Shown here: one piece after another, positions 1 through 13,200 of the stretch
Layout of the letters: the number at the start of each line of letters is the position of its first letter
Numbering within the stretch: position 1 is the stretch's first letter
Source: Oreocharis arfaki
Lineage: Eukaryota; Chordata; Aves; Passeriformes; Paramythiidae
Reading direction: 5' to 3'
DNA length: 64,000 bases
Assembly (NCBI GenBank): GCA_013398015.1
Contig: VZRR01003432.1
Span: 68,804 to 132,803 of the forward strand
The notes under the pieces: generated by a model
What the model saw: the letters and a program-made list of their open reading frames with translations, nothing else
Databases searched by the model: none
What the model was told of the DNA's origin: nothing
Program-made: the position numbers and the translations under genes

Positions 1-641
1 GTGGATTCTCAAAGGAGGGGACACAAAGACTGAAAGCAGATGTAAACACAGACTGAATCAAAATAAATTAAACACTGCAGCAGTCATGGAAACCTGGAAA
101 GTGTTTTGTCACTGTATTTTTCTGAAAGCAAGTATTTACAAAAAGACTCCTTGGCAACAGCAAGACAATACTGAAAAGCAGGGATATCTTTTAGAACCAT
201 CAATTACGTGCATGACAGCTGATATTTCATATTAGAGATACAGTCTGGACATCTATCCAGAGAAGATTCTTCTTTTTCCTTTGCATTTTCCTACAGCATT
301 TTTGTTGCAATGCAAAGAGCAAGCAGATGATGTGTTCCTTTCCAAAATGGAGAATGGAATGGACATGGAGTCTACTTATACATTGCCAATTATTTGAATG
401 GGCAAGGAAGAAATTTGTTCCACAAAAATAACCAGCAAAAGTAGTATAATAAGAAAAGTAGAAAATTGTGGCCTTAGGTCAAAATGAATTGTGCCAGAGT
501 AACTATAGAGAAATCCTTGCTTCTTTTTGCCTGATCTCTTCTATCTTGACTCCTCGTCCTGAATATCCTGTCGTTCTGATGGTGATATTGTTGTGTACTC
601 GTTGAGCTCAAACAGCTGAAAACAGATCTGCAGCATTGTAG
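1..641. other. unique non-coding sequence
   Basis: I see no recognisable gene or repeat here. The sequence is AT-rich and the reading frames are short. It ends where a minus-strand CR1 3' tail begins. Confidence 0.5.
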
Positions 642-915
642 AACCGTAGAATCATAAACCAGTTTGGGTTGGAAGAGACCTTTAAAGTCCATGTGGTTCA
701 ACTCCCCTGCCGTGAGCAGAGACATCTTCAACTAGAACAGGTTACTCCAAACCCAGTCCAGCTCAACCTTGAATGTTTTCAGGGATGGCACATCCAGCAT
801 TCTCTGGGCACTCTGTGCCAGCCTCATTATAAAAGAGCTCTTCCTCATATCTAATCTAAATCGATCCTCTTTTGGTTTAAAACCATTCCCCCCGTCCTAT
901 CCTATAATCTCAGAA
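642..915 (-). mobile_element. CR1: CR1 LINE 3' fragment
   Basis: This is the reverse complement of an avian CR1 3' end. Reading the plus strand, the terminal 'tagaatcataaacc' is followed by 'gtttgggttggaagagacct', then the usual tail of the CR1 3' region up to 'aaaccattccccccgtccta'. CR1 is a non-LTR retrotransposon that inserts by target-primed reverse transcription and is usually 5'-truncated. This copy keeps only about 270 bp of roughly 4.5 kb. It is diverged and has no coding capacity; open frames across it are antisense shadows. Confidence 0.9.
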
Positions 916-2789
916 GACATTTGAAAGTCTCTAATGGGCAAGACCGAAGGTCTGTTGGGACTTAGAGGAGTCACTACAGAAGAATCTAAGGGAATAGAAA
1001 TCTTTCCTCAGTGCTCTCAGAAGAGCTCTGAGTCTGGCTATGCTGGAGCCATGCAGCTGTAACAACTTCCAGCCATGTGCTGCTGGAAGTGTGTTACACT
1101 CACAGAAGTAGTTCTGGATAGATTTGGTTTGTTTTACAGACGTAGAATGGGCCATGTACAGAGATGTTAGAGTCAGAAAATCTCTTACAGCTCACAGAGA
1201 ATGAATTGCAGTTCCTATCTGTTTCTAGCTGATTCCTAGGTCTGAATTGCCTGTGCTCAGCACCTTTTACCATCATAAGATGTCCTGGATCATGCATGGG
1301 TAACCTGGCTTTCTGCTCCAGAGCTGAAGAACTCTTCCTCACATTAGCAAAGGTATTTTAATCCATCATGATGTTACTTCACTGCCCCCTTTTCTTGTTG
1401 ATCCGTGCATGTTAACTCTCCTGTGTCAGAACCTGGGCAGAAAGGAAACTCACACCATTATCTTCCTGGTGAATCCACATATACGTGTTAGCTAAATGCA
1501 GGATTTGGAGCAGCTTTTCTCTGTCCATGAGTTGTTTGTATTTCACAGGGTGTAGTTAGTGTCACAGTCCAGTGTCTGTAACAACTTGGCTTCATGAAAC
1601 TGCATGTTCATTAATGCAATTGCTATACTGGGAGATATTCTACACAGCCCATTTCATACTGATGGGTTTCTTTTGATCTCATTTGGTATTAACCACCATT
1701 ATTTTCTCTCCTCAATAGCTTTTCTCAGTCTTTAAATTCCCTGATGCCCCAAATGCGTTGGCTGTACTCAGCACTTTAGTGTTGGTCTGGAGATGCAAAC
1801 TCCACTGGAAAAATTGGTTTGGGGTGACATGGGTATTTATGCTAGCCAGCTAGAACAATTTTAAAAATATTTGTGCTATTCTGAGGTCTAGTTATTCATG
1901 TTCCTGACTTTACAGGTGCTCTGAGAAGAATTTGCTATCAGTTTTTGTTTCTGTGTGTACTGTGGCATGTGTTCCAGGTAGTTTTTATCGGAATATAGTA
2001 TTGTCAGGCCATTTAGGATAACGCATGAAATTACCAAACAACCAGTGAGAAACTGATTGAACTTAAAAATATAAGAGCTTTTTGCAGCTAGCATTTAATT
2101 TTCAAGCAAATTCCTCTGCACTCTCCCTCAGGTGTGTCAGGAAGGACATATTCATGACTTGGTCAGAGGTCTCATTCTTAAGATCTTCTCAGTCACTCTT
2201 GTGCATGCTTGGAAATAGCTTAGCAGAATTCAAACTGCTAGGAAGCTGGAATTGCTTAGACTACCTGTGTCTCCCATCTTTAGTTAGTTGTTGTGGCTTG
2301 TGTGGTTGGTAGATTGTAAGTAGACTATAAATATGGAATTCTAACAGATTTTTCACTTTGATATTCAAGCAGTCAGGTTTCCCACTTGAGAATAAAATTA
2401 CCCATAGTAACAAAACTAGAATTTTTTAAAGGGGTTTTGAATTGAAAAAAAATCAGATTTCTTAATCTAAAGATGAAGAAATTAAAAATTTTCTTTTTTT
2501 TCCCCAGGTATCTTTTTTATCTTATACCTGAAATCACTTACCAAATGTGAACCAAGGTTCTCTATTCTTGGAAAAATTATTCCAAACCAAATAAACTATC
2601 CCTGTGTTTTTCTTTCAGTGATCACAGTTATGAGGACGAGACAGGAAACCTGTCTCTGTTCTTTGTTTAATTAGTCACACCACCATCCTACACTGTGGTT
2701 CGGGCTCTGAGGCGTTACAGCGACACCAGGACTGCTGATATCACATTTGAATTGTTTGTCTTATTTGAGGACGAAGCTGGGCATCAGGA
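916..2789. other. unique non-coding sequence
   Basis: No repeat or coding exon recognised. It contains ordinary AT-rich sequence with scattered short T and A runs, for example near 2440-2505. Confidence 0.45.
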
Positions 2790-3062
2790 TAAAAGAGCCT
2801 AAATATAGGAGGGTGCAACGCCTATCAGGAGGAATCTGTCAGAGAGTGGTGAGGCACTGACACAGGTTGCCCAGAGAAGTTTTGGATTCCCCATCCCTGG
2901 GAGTGTTCGAGGCCAGGCTGGATGGGGCTGCAAACAACCTGCTCTGGTGAAAGGTATCCCTGCCCGTGGCAGGGGTGCTGGAATGAGATGATTTTTAAGG
3001 TGCCTTCTAACCCAAACCATTCTAGGATTCTATGATCCTACAGTTCTATGATTCTATGATCT
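2790..3062 (+). mobile_element. CR1: CR1 LINE 3' fragment
   Basis: Plus-strand CR1 tail. 'ggttgcccagagaagttt', 'ccatccctgggagtgttcga' and 'aacccaaaccattctag' appear in the expected order, and the element ends in several imperfect copies of the ATTCTATG octamer, the CR1 3' terminus. It is 5'-truncated to about 270 bp. The octamers near the end are degenerate, which suggests an old insertion. Confidence 0.93.
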
Positions 3063-5258
3063 TCTGCTGGAAAATAAGGTGACCAATCTGTCCTCCCTGT
3101 CACTGGCAGTAGGGGCTGGCAAGCATTGCCATCAGTCCCTGTGCTATGTGCAGACTGACTTTCTTCTATCCATGATCTTTTGTAAATGCAAATCATGTGC
3201 AATTGTTTCTGATTTGGGGCAGAACTATTGAAAAGTGTTAACTGAGAAAGTGACATTCAGTAAATAACAAGCAGATGATCAGCTTTTGGGTACAAGCTTT
3301 ATGAAATATGAATATGCATGCTAGTGTTTATGAAACATCCAGGAGATGACAGCATTTCCTCTACTATCTAGAAGACGCGTAAATACTTCCTACAATTGTG
3401 AATGCATTTTCTTATTGTTTTTACTTTTTCCTTGAAATCAGTTCTGTGTTCCATATGCTGAACATACAACATCAAATACATTTTGATAGTGAAAATATTT
3501 GTTTCAGTTAATGGAAATTGCTCACATAGGCTGTTTTTTTCTGTTAAAATGGGCTGCTATTTCCTGTTAAAAGTGGAATGCCTTTTATAATTTGAAGGTT
3601 GTATTCGATTTTTATTTATATGTTGCTGTATAATACTACTTAAATAGAACTTGAAAAAGGATTCTTATGCAGAGAATAAGTGAAGTTTAATGCATGGTTT
3701 CCATTTAATTAGACATTTTCTGCTTTAATAGTTTAATTCCCTACCCAAATTTCATTTCCATAATCAAGCCATGCTTAGACTGTTGACATACCATTACTTC
3801 ATCAAATATTCACTACAATCTTTGCTTTCCAAAATTCTCATTACTCTAAAATTAATTGAGGATATTTGAATAATGCTGAAAGACAATGAAGTTGACAAAG
3901 TCATTGAGTAAAGTTCAACTGTCGAAACAGCCCTGCTACTGTGAGTTTTACAAACAATGATAGAAAATGTTAAAAATACAGTAAGTACAGGGAAAAATGT
4001 GTACTATTGTTTGCCCTGTAAATGCCTCATTTCTCTCTTTGTTATTCAAATACATTATGTGAAAGGTCCTTCCATTAATGCTCTTATCAAATGTATAAGC
4101 CAAATACTACTTAAAGTTTTGAATTCACCATCAACAAAGATAAAGCTTTTAAACATAATGTTTATGTAGTCTCTCCCCAGATTATTTTCCAATTTTATGT
4201 AAATCAGTTCTGGGCAAAAGAGCAACTTGGGAGGAAGGAATTTCACAAGAGTATCTTTCTAGTAGAGCTAGTTCATATCTACTGCTGTATGCAGTTTAGC
4301 TATACCAACAGCTTTCTCTTTCTGGATACTTAGGTTGTAACTAAGTGGACCAGGATAAGATACAGAAAGTGTTGTTCCCCTCCCTTAAATAATCATGAAA
4401 GGACATGGAGATACGCTCTGACTTAGAAACAGGCAGACTAGCTTTCTGCAAAACTGCCCTAAACTGTGGCCAGATGTATAAAAGGTGGAGAGGGGAGTGG
4501 CACTCCCGCCTTAAAAATGTTCTAAGATCACCAGAGGAGAAAGGAACATGGAAATTACATCTTTATCAGAACTGAGAATCATCTGCGCCCTGGATTATGG
4601 TCTTAATTCTCCTAGTTCCTTGAGCAGGAATGTGGCCATTTCAGAAATCTCTTTCAGTGTTTCCATGTTGGGGTTATGGACTAACAGTACTCATGGACCC
4701 ATTTTTTGCCTTGAAAAACTACCATGAAGCTCTTTTAACACAAGTAATGGCAAAGAGACCAATTCAAATCCGTGAGAAAATGAAAATGTTGAGTTTACTA
4801 ATATGTTGAGGCACTTAAAGGTTGCTATTTTACTGTCACTGGAGATTTTCACTACAGTAATTTTCTACTCATGCAGTCAGAATCAACTTTGCTTCATATT
4901 AGGATAATAGAGGGAGAACAGATACACTTCGGGATAGAGGTATGTTTTGGAGAGACTGTAGAAAGTATTACTGTCTGAAGTATAAGCTATCCATCTTGTG
5001 AACTTCTCTGGTAGCCTTTAAAGAAAAGGAGACAACACATTTAGCCCAAAAATCTAATTTTCCATCCTTTTCTTTCTATATTATTTTAAATTCTGTTTCC
5101 AGTCTTCATAATAATCTACTCCCTGTCCTTTAATTCTACCAAAGCAAATTCTTTGACCTGAGATTTTGTGTCTCCATCTTTTTGTTTTTCTTTAACAGGC
5201 TTTGCTAAAATCATAACATGCTCAGGAAGGTTTCTCAGTAAATAAGTAGTCAGTACCA

Positions 5259-5340
5259 ACACACACACACTATATATATACACTCATGTATATATATATA
5301 TATATATACTGTATATATCTATATGTGCATACACACATAT
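5259..5340. repeat. compound (AC)n/(TA)n microsatellite
   Basis: A short AC run passes into TA runs, with a second TA tract and a final ACACAC segment. The pure TA run around 5288-5308 is the longest uninterrupted part. Such tracts are polymorphic and can extrude cruciforms; no function can be inferred. Confidence 0.9.
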
Positions 5341-5812
5341 ACCAAACAACAGCCATAAAATAAACTAAATACATTCAAAATAAAATAGGAAAATATACCG
5401 TAGAGCTCAAGATTTTCTGAAACTATGAAGCATTAAGTGTTGAACACACATTTTACTTCAAAGTTCCCTAACATTTTTAGACAGAGACCACATCTTAGGC
5501 CTCAGCTGTACAGCACCAAGCATTGTCAGGGCTCTGTGAGATTTATTTCTGGAAAAGTCCTTGGACAACTGATTGCATTGGAGGCCATCTCTGCTTCTAC
5601 ACAGTGAGTGACCTCTCTAAGGGTGGGGTGTTGTCAGGTACTTATTTATTCAGGGATGTAACACTTGCAAAATATGCCTTGAGATAGTGCTGCCTTTGAG
5701 TGAGTGACACTGTCACATTCCCACTGACAAATTTATACAGAGACATGAATGATGAGGAACGAAAGTATTTCTCTTAAGCCTGAAAATAGATAAAATGAAC
5801 TGTTATATACGT

Positions 5813-5834
5813 AGGAAGGTTATATAACCTTCCT
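5813..5834. repeat. 22-bp perfect palindrome
   Basis: The half-site aggaaggttat is followed directly by its exact reverse complement with no spacer. The centre reads TATATA and the arms contain the AGGAAG/CTTCCT core typical of ETS-family sites. The match breaks at the first base outside the palindrome. Confidence 0.85.
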
Positions 5835-7155
5835 TTACAAATTCTATGTTAAGCCATGTTTTTCCCTCTATGCGGAAGTATCCCACAAAAACCAAATATG
5901 TGGTGAAACACCTACAGTATTCCTAATGATTTTCTCATCCTAACTATCTGACAGAAGTGAAATGATTGCTTTCAGGGGCAAAGGAGGGCTCAGGACTCCC
6001 AGAGAGGACATGGTGTGCCAGGCCCAAAGAAAAAGACTGCAGCTGCCCTCTTGCTCAGAGCTGCTGACAACCACATGTCGGGTGGGATGTGAAGCTCCAT
6101 GCCATCCTCACTAATAACGGGTCAATTGTTTGTCTGTAAAATTCCTTTGGATACTGTGGAATTCACTCTTGCTACTTTCTGAGTGTTTCCAGAAGACAAG
6201 ATTAATGACACAACATGGAATGTAAACCAGTGGGTGGCCAGGAGAGAGCTTAGCGAGTTTCTGTGTGATAAAGGACTGTATTTCTCCTTCAGCAGCTATT
6301 CAAACAGAATCTGATTTCTTTTGCACTGGCAGAAGTCCTAGGCAGCGCTGCACAATTGCAGCTTTCTGATGCACTTTGGAATTTGAAAATCTCTGGTTCT
6401 TGTAGCTGAAAGACAGGGTTGAATGAGAAGTACTAGGGTGGGGGAATAAGAACAGGAAATAAGTGAAGAATGGTAAACCCAGTGAGATGTTTTGAGCAGC
6501 AACAGACACAGGTAGGAGATTGGCTGATGCATATCTTCCAAATGACCTTGTCTAGTACTTTCTCCTGCAGAGCTAGTGTAAAAAACAGCTTGCAGAGCTG
6601 TCATTCAACAAGCTGAACTTTGCCTATGCCTCACTAGAAAGCCCCAATATCCTTCGTCATGTTATTTGGACCTTAAACTTATCAGGAGGTGGAAGAATAC
6701 CTGGATGATTCTTCACTTTGAAATTTGTAGGCTAATTGCTGAGATAATCTGTTTTATGAGTTAAGATTTTAAAGCTCTCTATGCCAATCATTGACTTATA
6801 ATTTATATTGTTACTGAAGACATCTGAACAGTTTTAATATACATTCCAGATCAGGAATCTAGGCAGAATCTATCTTATGCTTCAACTCACACAGGCACGC
6901 TGAGAAGAAATGGGTATATTTATTCCAATCCTACTGTTACCTAGTGCAAAATGTATTTTACTTTACTGAGCCCCAAAATGTTGGATATTGCTGTTGAGAA
7001 CATTTTGCTACTCTGAAAGCACATGCACAACTCTCCTCAGTGACATCTTGCAGAAAAGGGTGATTGGACACCATTCCTTTATTTTACCTTAAAAGTAAAA
7101 TGGGCTTTGCAGAACGTGCCACCTCAGGGTTGCTTCAGAACCACCTGACCTATTA

Positions 7156-7245
7156 CAGAATACTTGCATGGCTTGGGTTGGAAGGAACCTTTAAATGTCA
7201 TCTAGTCCAACGCCTCTGCAATGGGCATCTTCAGCTTGACCACTC
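7156..7245 (-). mobile_element. CR1: CR1 LINE 3' tail fragment
   Basis: Short reverse-oriented CR1 tail recognised from 'gcttgggttggaaggaacct', then 'catctagtccaacgcctctg' and 'aatgggcatcttcagcttga'. Similarity fades after about 90 bp. The open frame running through it is antisense to CR1 and not a gene. Confidence 0.8.
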
Positions 7246-10200
7246 ATACTCTTTGATAAATGACACCTTTTTTCATACCTGCCCACTCTACATAAGCATC
7301 TCTACAAGAAACACCTGCGTTTTCAGTTCTGTGCTCTCAGGACTGTCTTTCTCCTGCTTCCTTTATTTCCTGCTTGCTTCTGAACCAAACAGCAGAAACT
7401 ATTTAGATAAAAGGAATAACACGTATTTGATAACTTTCTGATATAACAAAGAAATAATAATTTCCACAAGGCTGGTGTTAATATCATTTGATGCAGAAAT
7501 GATGGAACTGAGTCAGAGTTAATAGCAGCACAGTGACAGCCAAAGTGACTTGATAAATGACAGCTTTCTCCGATTATCTGTTCTCAGAGGAACTCTCTCT
7601 CCAAAAAGGATGTGCCTTCTAACTTCCTTCCATCACAGGTGTGGAGGAAATAAAGTCTGTGACTTTATACGTACTACAGCTTCTCCCTCCATCTCTCCCT
7701 CCGCTTGCTTTGCTCCATCCTTCCACACTGTAAAATTATTTCAGCCCAAGCCTCTCTTGCATGGTTCCTGCCAAAGGCAGCTGCCTGCTAAATTGAAAAT
7801 CTGAAGGAGAAGTTTTGAGATTAAAATAATTCCTGTATTCCTGTGGCAGTGACTGGGAAGTGATGTGGTGCAGCCTTTTCTGACCTTCCCATGATGGATT
7901 CATTAGTCTTCCTAAAGGTGCCAGAAGATCAGTGATATACTTCTCCTTTTTGGCTGTCCCCAGACAGCCTTTCTGAGCACAGTGAAGTCATCTCTTTGAT
8001 GGAAGACATGTCTTGAATTTCAACAGCTTATTGCTGTTTCAGAGTATTTAGTCCAAGGAAAAGACAGAGGTTACCTCAGCCCCTTTGAAATTGTGCATGA
8101 AAAGCATCTGGAAGAACATACAGGCTCTTCCTTAACTGACTGAGATGTGACCTTCAGCCATAGGAGAAACCACGATGTACCCTGTGTTGTGCAGAGATCT
8201 TCAGGCAGATGTGCAAGGCTGTCGGGGGTTTCATTTAGAAGTGAAAGTGTAAGGCTCTGCAAGGAAGGATGAGCTCTTCAGAGGTCCCTGCATGGAGAAG
8301 CATCACTGAATATTTATGCAGGCACAGCTTATGAAGCAATCTGTACTATCATAGTAAGGATTTCATGGTCACTGTGCTGACAATTACACTGCTACTGAAA
8401 GGAAGATAAGAATCAGGAATAAGCAAAAAGTGATGTGGATGTTTATAGGTCCAGGGTTCGAGTTTTCTCTATTCTACTAATTTGTTCAGCAATATGGACA
8501 TCGCTTGTGAGAGCCAGTCCATGCCCAAAGCCAACAGAGTGATTAGGGAAGAAACACATGGTGAGGTCCAGGAAGCAGAGGGAAAAAGCTGAGTGAAAAT
8601 GGTGGCTGGAAACAGCCTCAATGTGACACAGGCTTGATGCACTCTGTATTTCATTCTGGATGTGTTAAATGAACATCTCTAACAAACAGAGAGAAATGGG
8701 ATCTGAGGAGAAGGTCCAAACGGAGGCTGAAAGGAGGCTAGGACAGAGGCAGCAATGGTGTTTATGTATGAGCCATCTCACTGGTCTGACGAAGGGAAGC
8801 TTCAGAGGCGAGGCTGGAGGAGCAAATCTGAAGATTCTGCTCATTACAGAGCTCCTTTTTGTTTGTTTGGATTTGAGGTTTTTTTAAACTTTTTTTGCTT
8901 TGACCTTTAGGGGCATTTTTCCCCTATTTTCTTCCAAAATGAAGAAAGAGGAGAAACCATTCTGTTCTCCTTAGCCAGGGCAGTTTCCCAAGGGTTCTTG
9001 GCCTAGGGAAATGCCAAGTAGCTAAGCGAGGACAGCTGGGCAATAACAGGGGTGGGATGTTAAACTGCAGCTTCTATTTCCTGAATAAATCTTCAACCAT
9101 CAAGACAGCTTCATTTAGGGATTTAAGGTCTCTGCCTTTCCTCTTCTAGGGCTGTTCTTTCTATTACCTGAGGTGGTGAGAGGAAGACAACACAAAAATG
9201 TTCAAGACATTTTGTTTTCACTTCTAGACATGCAATTATCACAATTAATTACTGATTACAATATTGGAGCCAATGTGGAATCTAGTCACATAATGTCAGT
9301 ATTCATTCCAGTCTCGCCGTATGGAGGTCTGTCTGTTTCATTTTACAATCTACATTGGGATAAATGATCTCTAAATGTGTCCATTTTCCTTTGTCAGCTG
9401 TGACACAGACTCTAGTGACTGCTTCAGAAGGATGGAGACATCTACATGAGTCTCAGATTAATCCTTTTTCTTGAACATTGATTTATTCTCTAAACCTATA
9501 GTCCAAAAAAATTGGTCTAAGTATTAATGAAGTCCAACTTTTTTTTCGCAACCTCCAGCTTGCCTGGCAATTCGTTAGTATGTTCACCCTATGGGTACTT
9601 CCAGACTTCCTCTGAACCAACAAATGTGAACTGAGACCCTTAGATTGTGTGTTAAAAAGTAAATGTTTCATTGGATTTCATTTTCAAGGAAAACATACCT
9701 TGTCATCAGATGTGACATGTTCTTTGAAGCTATCACTTCAGTAATATTAATCTATCAATCTTTCTAAATGGAGCACGCATTCTAAAGAGAGGGATAACTC
9801 TTGTTAGATGAAAAGCTATAGCTGGAAGGAGTGGACTGGCTTCTAACAACTAAGTTTGTTCTTTTTTTTCCCATGCTTTATAAAAAATCCCTCGGTGCAA
9901 ACATAGATGCTTTTAAATCCACCACAACTATTACCAGTCTTCTTTGGAGTGTCTTTTCAATTAATTCCATCCTGATTACTTTTAAGTTAGGAAACATTAG
10001 CCTGGCTAGTCTTTCTCTCTGAGATGAACTCTCCAGGAGGATTGGGGTTATCTATGCCCTTATGGCTGGAAAACTGGTTGGTTTTGGTATTGTTTTTTTT
10101 CCCAGTTGATTGAACACGCAGCTTTTCAAACCCACAGAATTCTTGATACGGAAAGTTGAGCTACCATAAATTATTAGTCTATACTACTGTAGTCATACTG

Positions 10201-13200
10201 GTACAATTCATCATATGCTTAGTTTTAAGCTGAGAGGCATGACTCTTAATAGTTATCCTAGAATTAGAAAAGTCATTTTACTTTGGTTCCAGTATACACA
10301 TTACAATTTATGTCCTTAAACTGTTAGTAGTATAATTACATTTGTACAATGTACACATTTTCTGCTTAATTTTTCTGAATCGATAAAACAAGTCTGACCT
10401 GTACAAGATACAAATTTGAGAGAGAGCAACATCAAAGAATGTCATTAACCTTGATTTTCAAGGTTAGTTTTCATTATATTGTCATTAAGACATGCAATTA
10501 AATTTTTACTTAACCAAATCATTATTATATCCATATTTTATATTTTCTCTTTGATTGTAATAAACCCAAAGACTAGTTAAACCAGTATAATGATCTTTGA
10601 TATAAAATAAAGTGCGTGTACATGTATGTGTGCGTGTGTGTGTGTGTGTGTGTGTTGCAAATGCAGACATAATTTCAAATATTTGGGTAGTGGAACATCT
10701 TGACAAGACCTGATGGATTTGCTATTCCTCTTTAAAGGAGGTTATTCTACTTAAGCACCGTCTTTTTCAATATGCTTTTATGGTTCATCCTAACGGAAAT
10801 AATAACACTGAATAGCTGGATAGCAATTCACATATTCAAAGCACTGTGCAAACATTAAGTAATACAGTTACACAACATCTAAATAACTGTAATACTGGCT
10901 GTCAAGGCAATGAAGAAGCAGACAAATGCAGAAGACTGCAGGCGGTTCTGGAATGGATTCTGCAGTAAGGAGGGAGGGAGCAAGATCCCTCCCAGCGGAG
11001 CGAGGTTCGGCGTGCCAGTACGCTCCAGGTTTGCATTGTTCTGTTTCAGCCACCTGCAATGCTGTGTTTAAAGTGTTAATTAGCAGGTAGCAGATGCTGG
11101 TCCTTTGCCAGTTCTTCCTTGAAAGTGTTCTTTCTGCTGTGCATCAAAATACGATGATGCCAGCTCCAGGTTTCCAGTGACTGGTTTCCTATTGAACATC
11201 TGGGCGTAATTCTGGGTACTGACATTTTCAAGAGTTTTTTTTTCCTAGTCATCCTTGTTTTCTCCTCCTGTTGTTGGGATTTTGTAAAAAACAAGCTGCT
11301 GACAAGAATGCAGAAAAAAGCCCTGTTTTGTTGTCTCAGGTGATGGTGCTCTGTGACTGTCAACTTTATGTTTTATCTGGTCTGTGTCAAGAATATGCTG
11401 ATGTATTTATTGGAATGCTTGAAAGATACAGTTGAAGACATTTACTTCTTTGCAGCCTTCTGGTAATTTCCTGGTTTAGAAATCAGTGCTGCTGAGGTCT
11501 GTTACACAGTAGCAGATTTTGCAGCAAAGCCTTCTGTTCCTTAAGGACCCCAGCTGCAGCCACATTGCCGACAGCGACAAACGTACTTTTCTTGTTCACT
11601 ATACCCTGAATGGATGAGAAAATAATCTGTTTTCCTGCAACCATGGATGTACCTGATTCCTTTTGGCCTTATATATTATACTTCAATAATAAAGCACTCT
11701 GGAGGTCATTAAAGCACTGAACATTACTTCAGTTTAATTCTAAGCAGAGAAGAGTGGGTCCAGACTTTTGGCCTTCAAGGGCAAGGGAAAACTTTTACTT
11801 TCAGTGCTCATTTCCATACTTAAAAATACAACTTCCTCTTGTCTTTATGAGCCATCTTTCATTGTAAATGTCCAAAAGTGATGTATGAATATGATTGTGC
11901 ACAGAGTTTATGAATAGAGCACTTCACATACGTTTGAAATAAAGCAGCAGTTGCTGTGAGATGAGCAAGTGTTTAGCCGTGAATAGAGTTCTGCAGAGAA
12001 ATTCAGAGCATGTCAAACTCATGCTTCCTTGCTTGTAAAAAGTAACATATCTTTAAAGATTGCATTCATGATTGTTCTGTTTTCAGCATTTATTTAAAAA
12101 CAGGCACCTGAGAACAGGCCAGCACTCCTAGTGCTTTGTGATATTGTTTTCCTAATTAGTGAATATCTACTAGTAAAAATTGCTAGCAACTGGCTGGTTT
12201 CTATTGCTTCTCCCTGCAAGGTTTTTGCTTCTTAGTGCAGAACTGAAGAGTTTATGTTTTGAATGCAGTGTTGAATTATATTTATGTGTGCAATTGTAGG
12301 AGAGCAATGGGAAACACAGAAAATGGAACTTAAAACTTTCTTTCTGAATATTGACTTCCAACATCTTGAGAGTAATTCTGTCAGACTCCAATGATCCGTG
12401 ATGTTTTGTGAAGCCTTTTTGTGAAGCTGATCCTCAATTTCTTTTTAATTCTTGATGACTTCACGGGGTTTCCAAAAATTCAACTTGTATCTTAATGCAT
12501 TGCAATGCTGTCACCACCATTTGGCTCTCCAAAGTCACATATGTGCCCTCACACAATGTGCCTCTTCTGAAATCGGTAATGATCAAGCATTTCTAGGTTT
12601 GTCATTAAAAACCAGCAGATGTCGCAGTTTCCCCAAAAAGAGCAGATTTCTCTCCAGTCTTTTGAAACTGCAGCCACTTCTTAGGTATTTTTGTGCAGTA
12701 TTCCACACAGCAATACTTCTGTGTTAGGCAAGTTATTGTTGAGCAACATGCTCCAACCATCAGCTCTTTTATGTACTCTCACTTCTAGGTAGAATACATT
12801 GATACGAAAATATCCCAATTTTACTTGCTGAAACATAGGGGAGATGTTGCTGTGATGCTGAATACAGTAGGACTGTGCCACTGTCTCAGGCTGGCTGCTG
12901 CACAGAGGCATTTTCTGAGTTTTATTGCCACTGAATCCATTCAGTCACATTTGATGTCTCCTTTTGTTGCTGCTCAGATGGTCCTAAATGGTTAAATGGA
13001 TTCCAGTTAATGAGATGCTGCACTAAGGGTATTAAGTAAATACTTTCGTAATGAAAGTGTAACTGATGGACCATGCCTACTAGTTAAATCAACTGAAATT
13101 TGTCTTATCTAACTTTAGCTACTTAAAAATGTGATGGTTTGTCTGAAGAAGCTTTTGTGCCTCCTTCTTCAGTTCAGGGAGAAAAGCAAATGTGTTTGAG

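Larger units (their letters stand above)
3063..7155. other. AT-rich unique sequence with one microsatellite
   Basis: No gene recognised over about 4 kb. The block at 3400-4200 is especially AT-rich. It contains a compound AC/TA microsatellite (5259-5340) and a 22-bp perfect palindrome (5813-5834), listed separately. Confidence 0.45.

Noticed and set aside
8440..8470. 'ccagggttcgagttttct' resembling a tRNA B-box
   Set aside because: No A-box at the right distance upstream and no cloverleaf pairing could be drawn.
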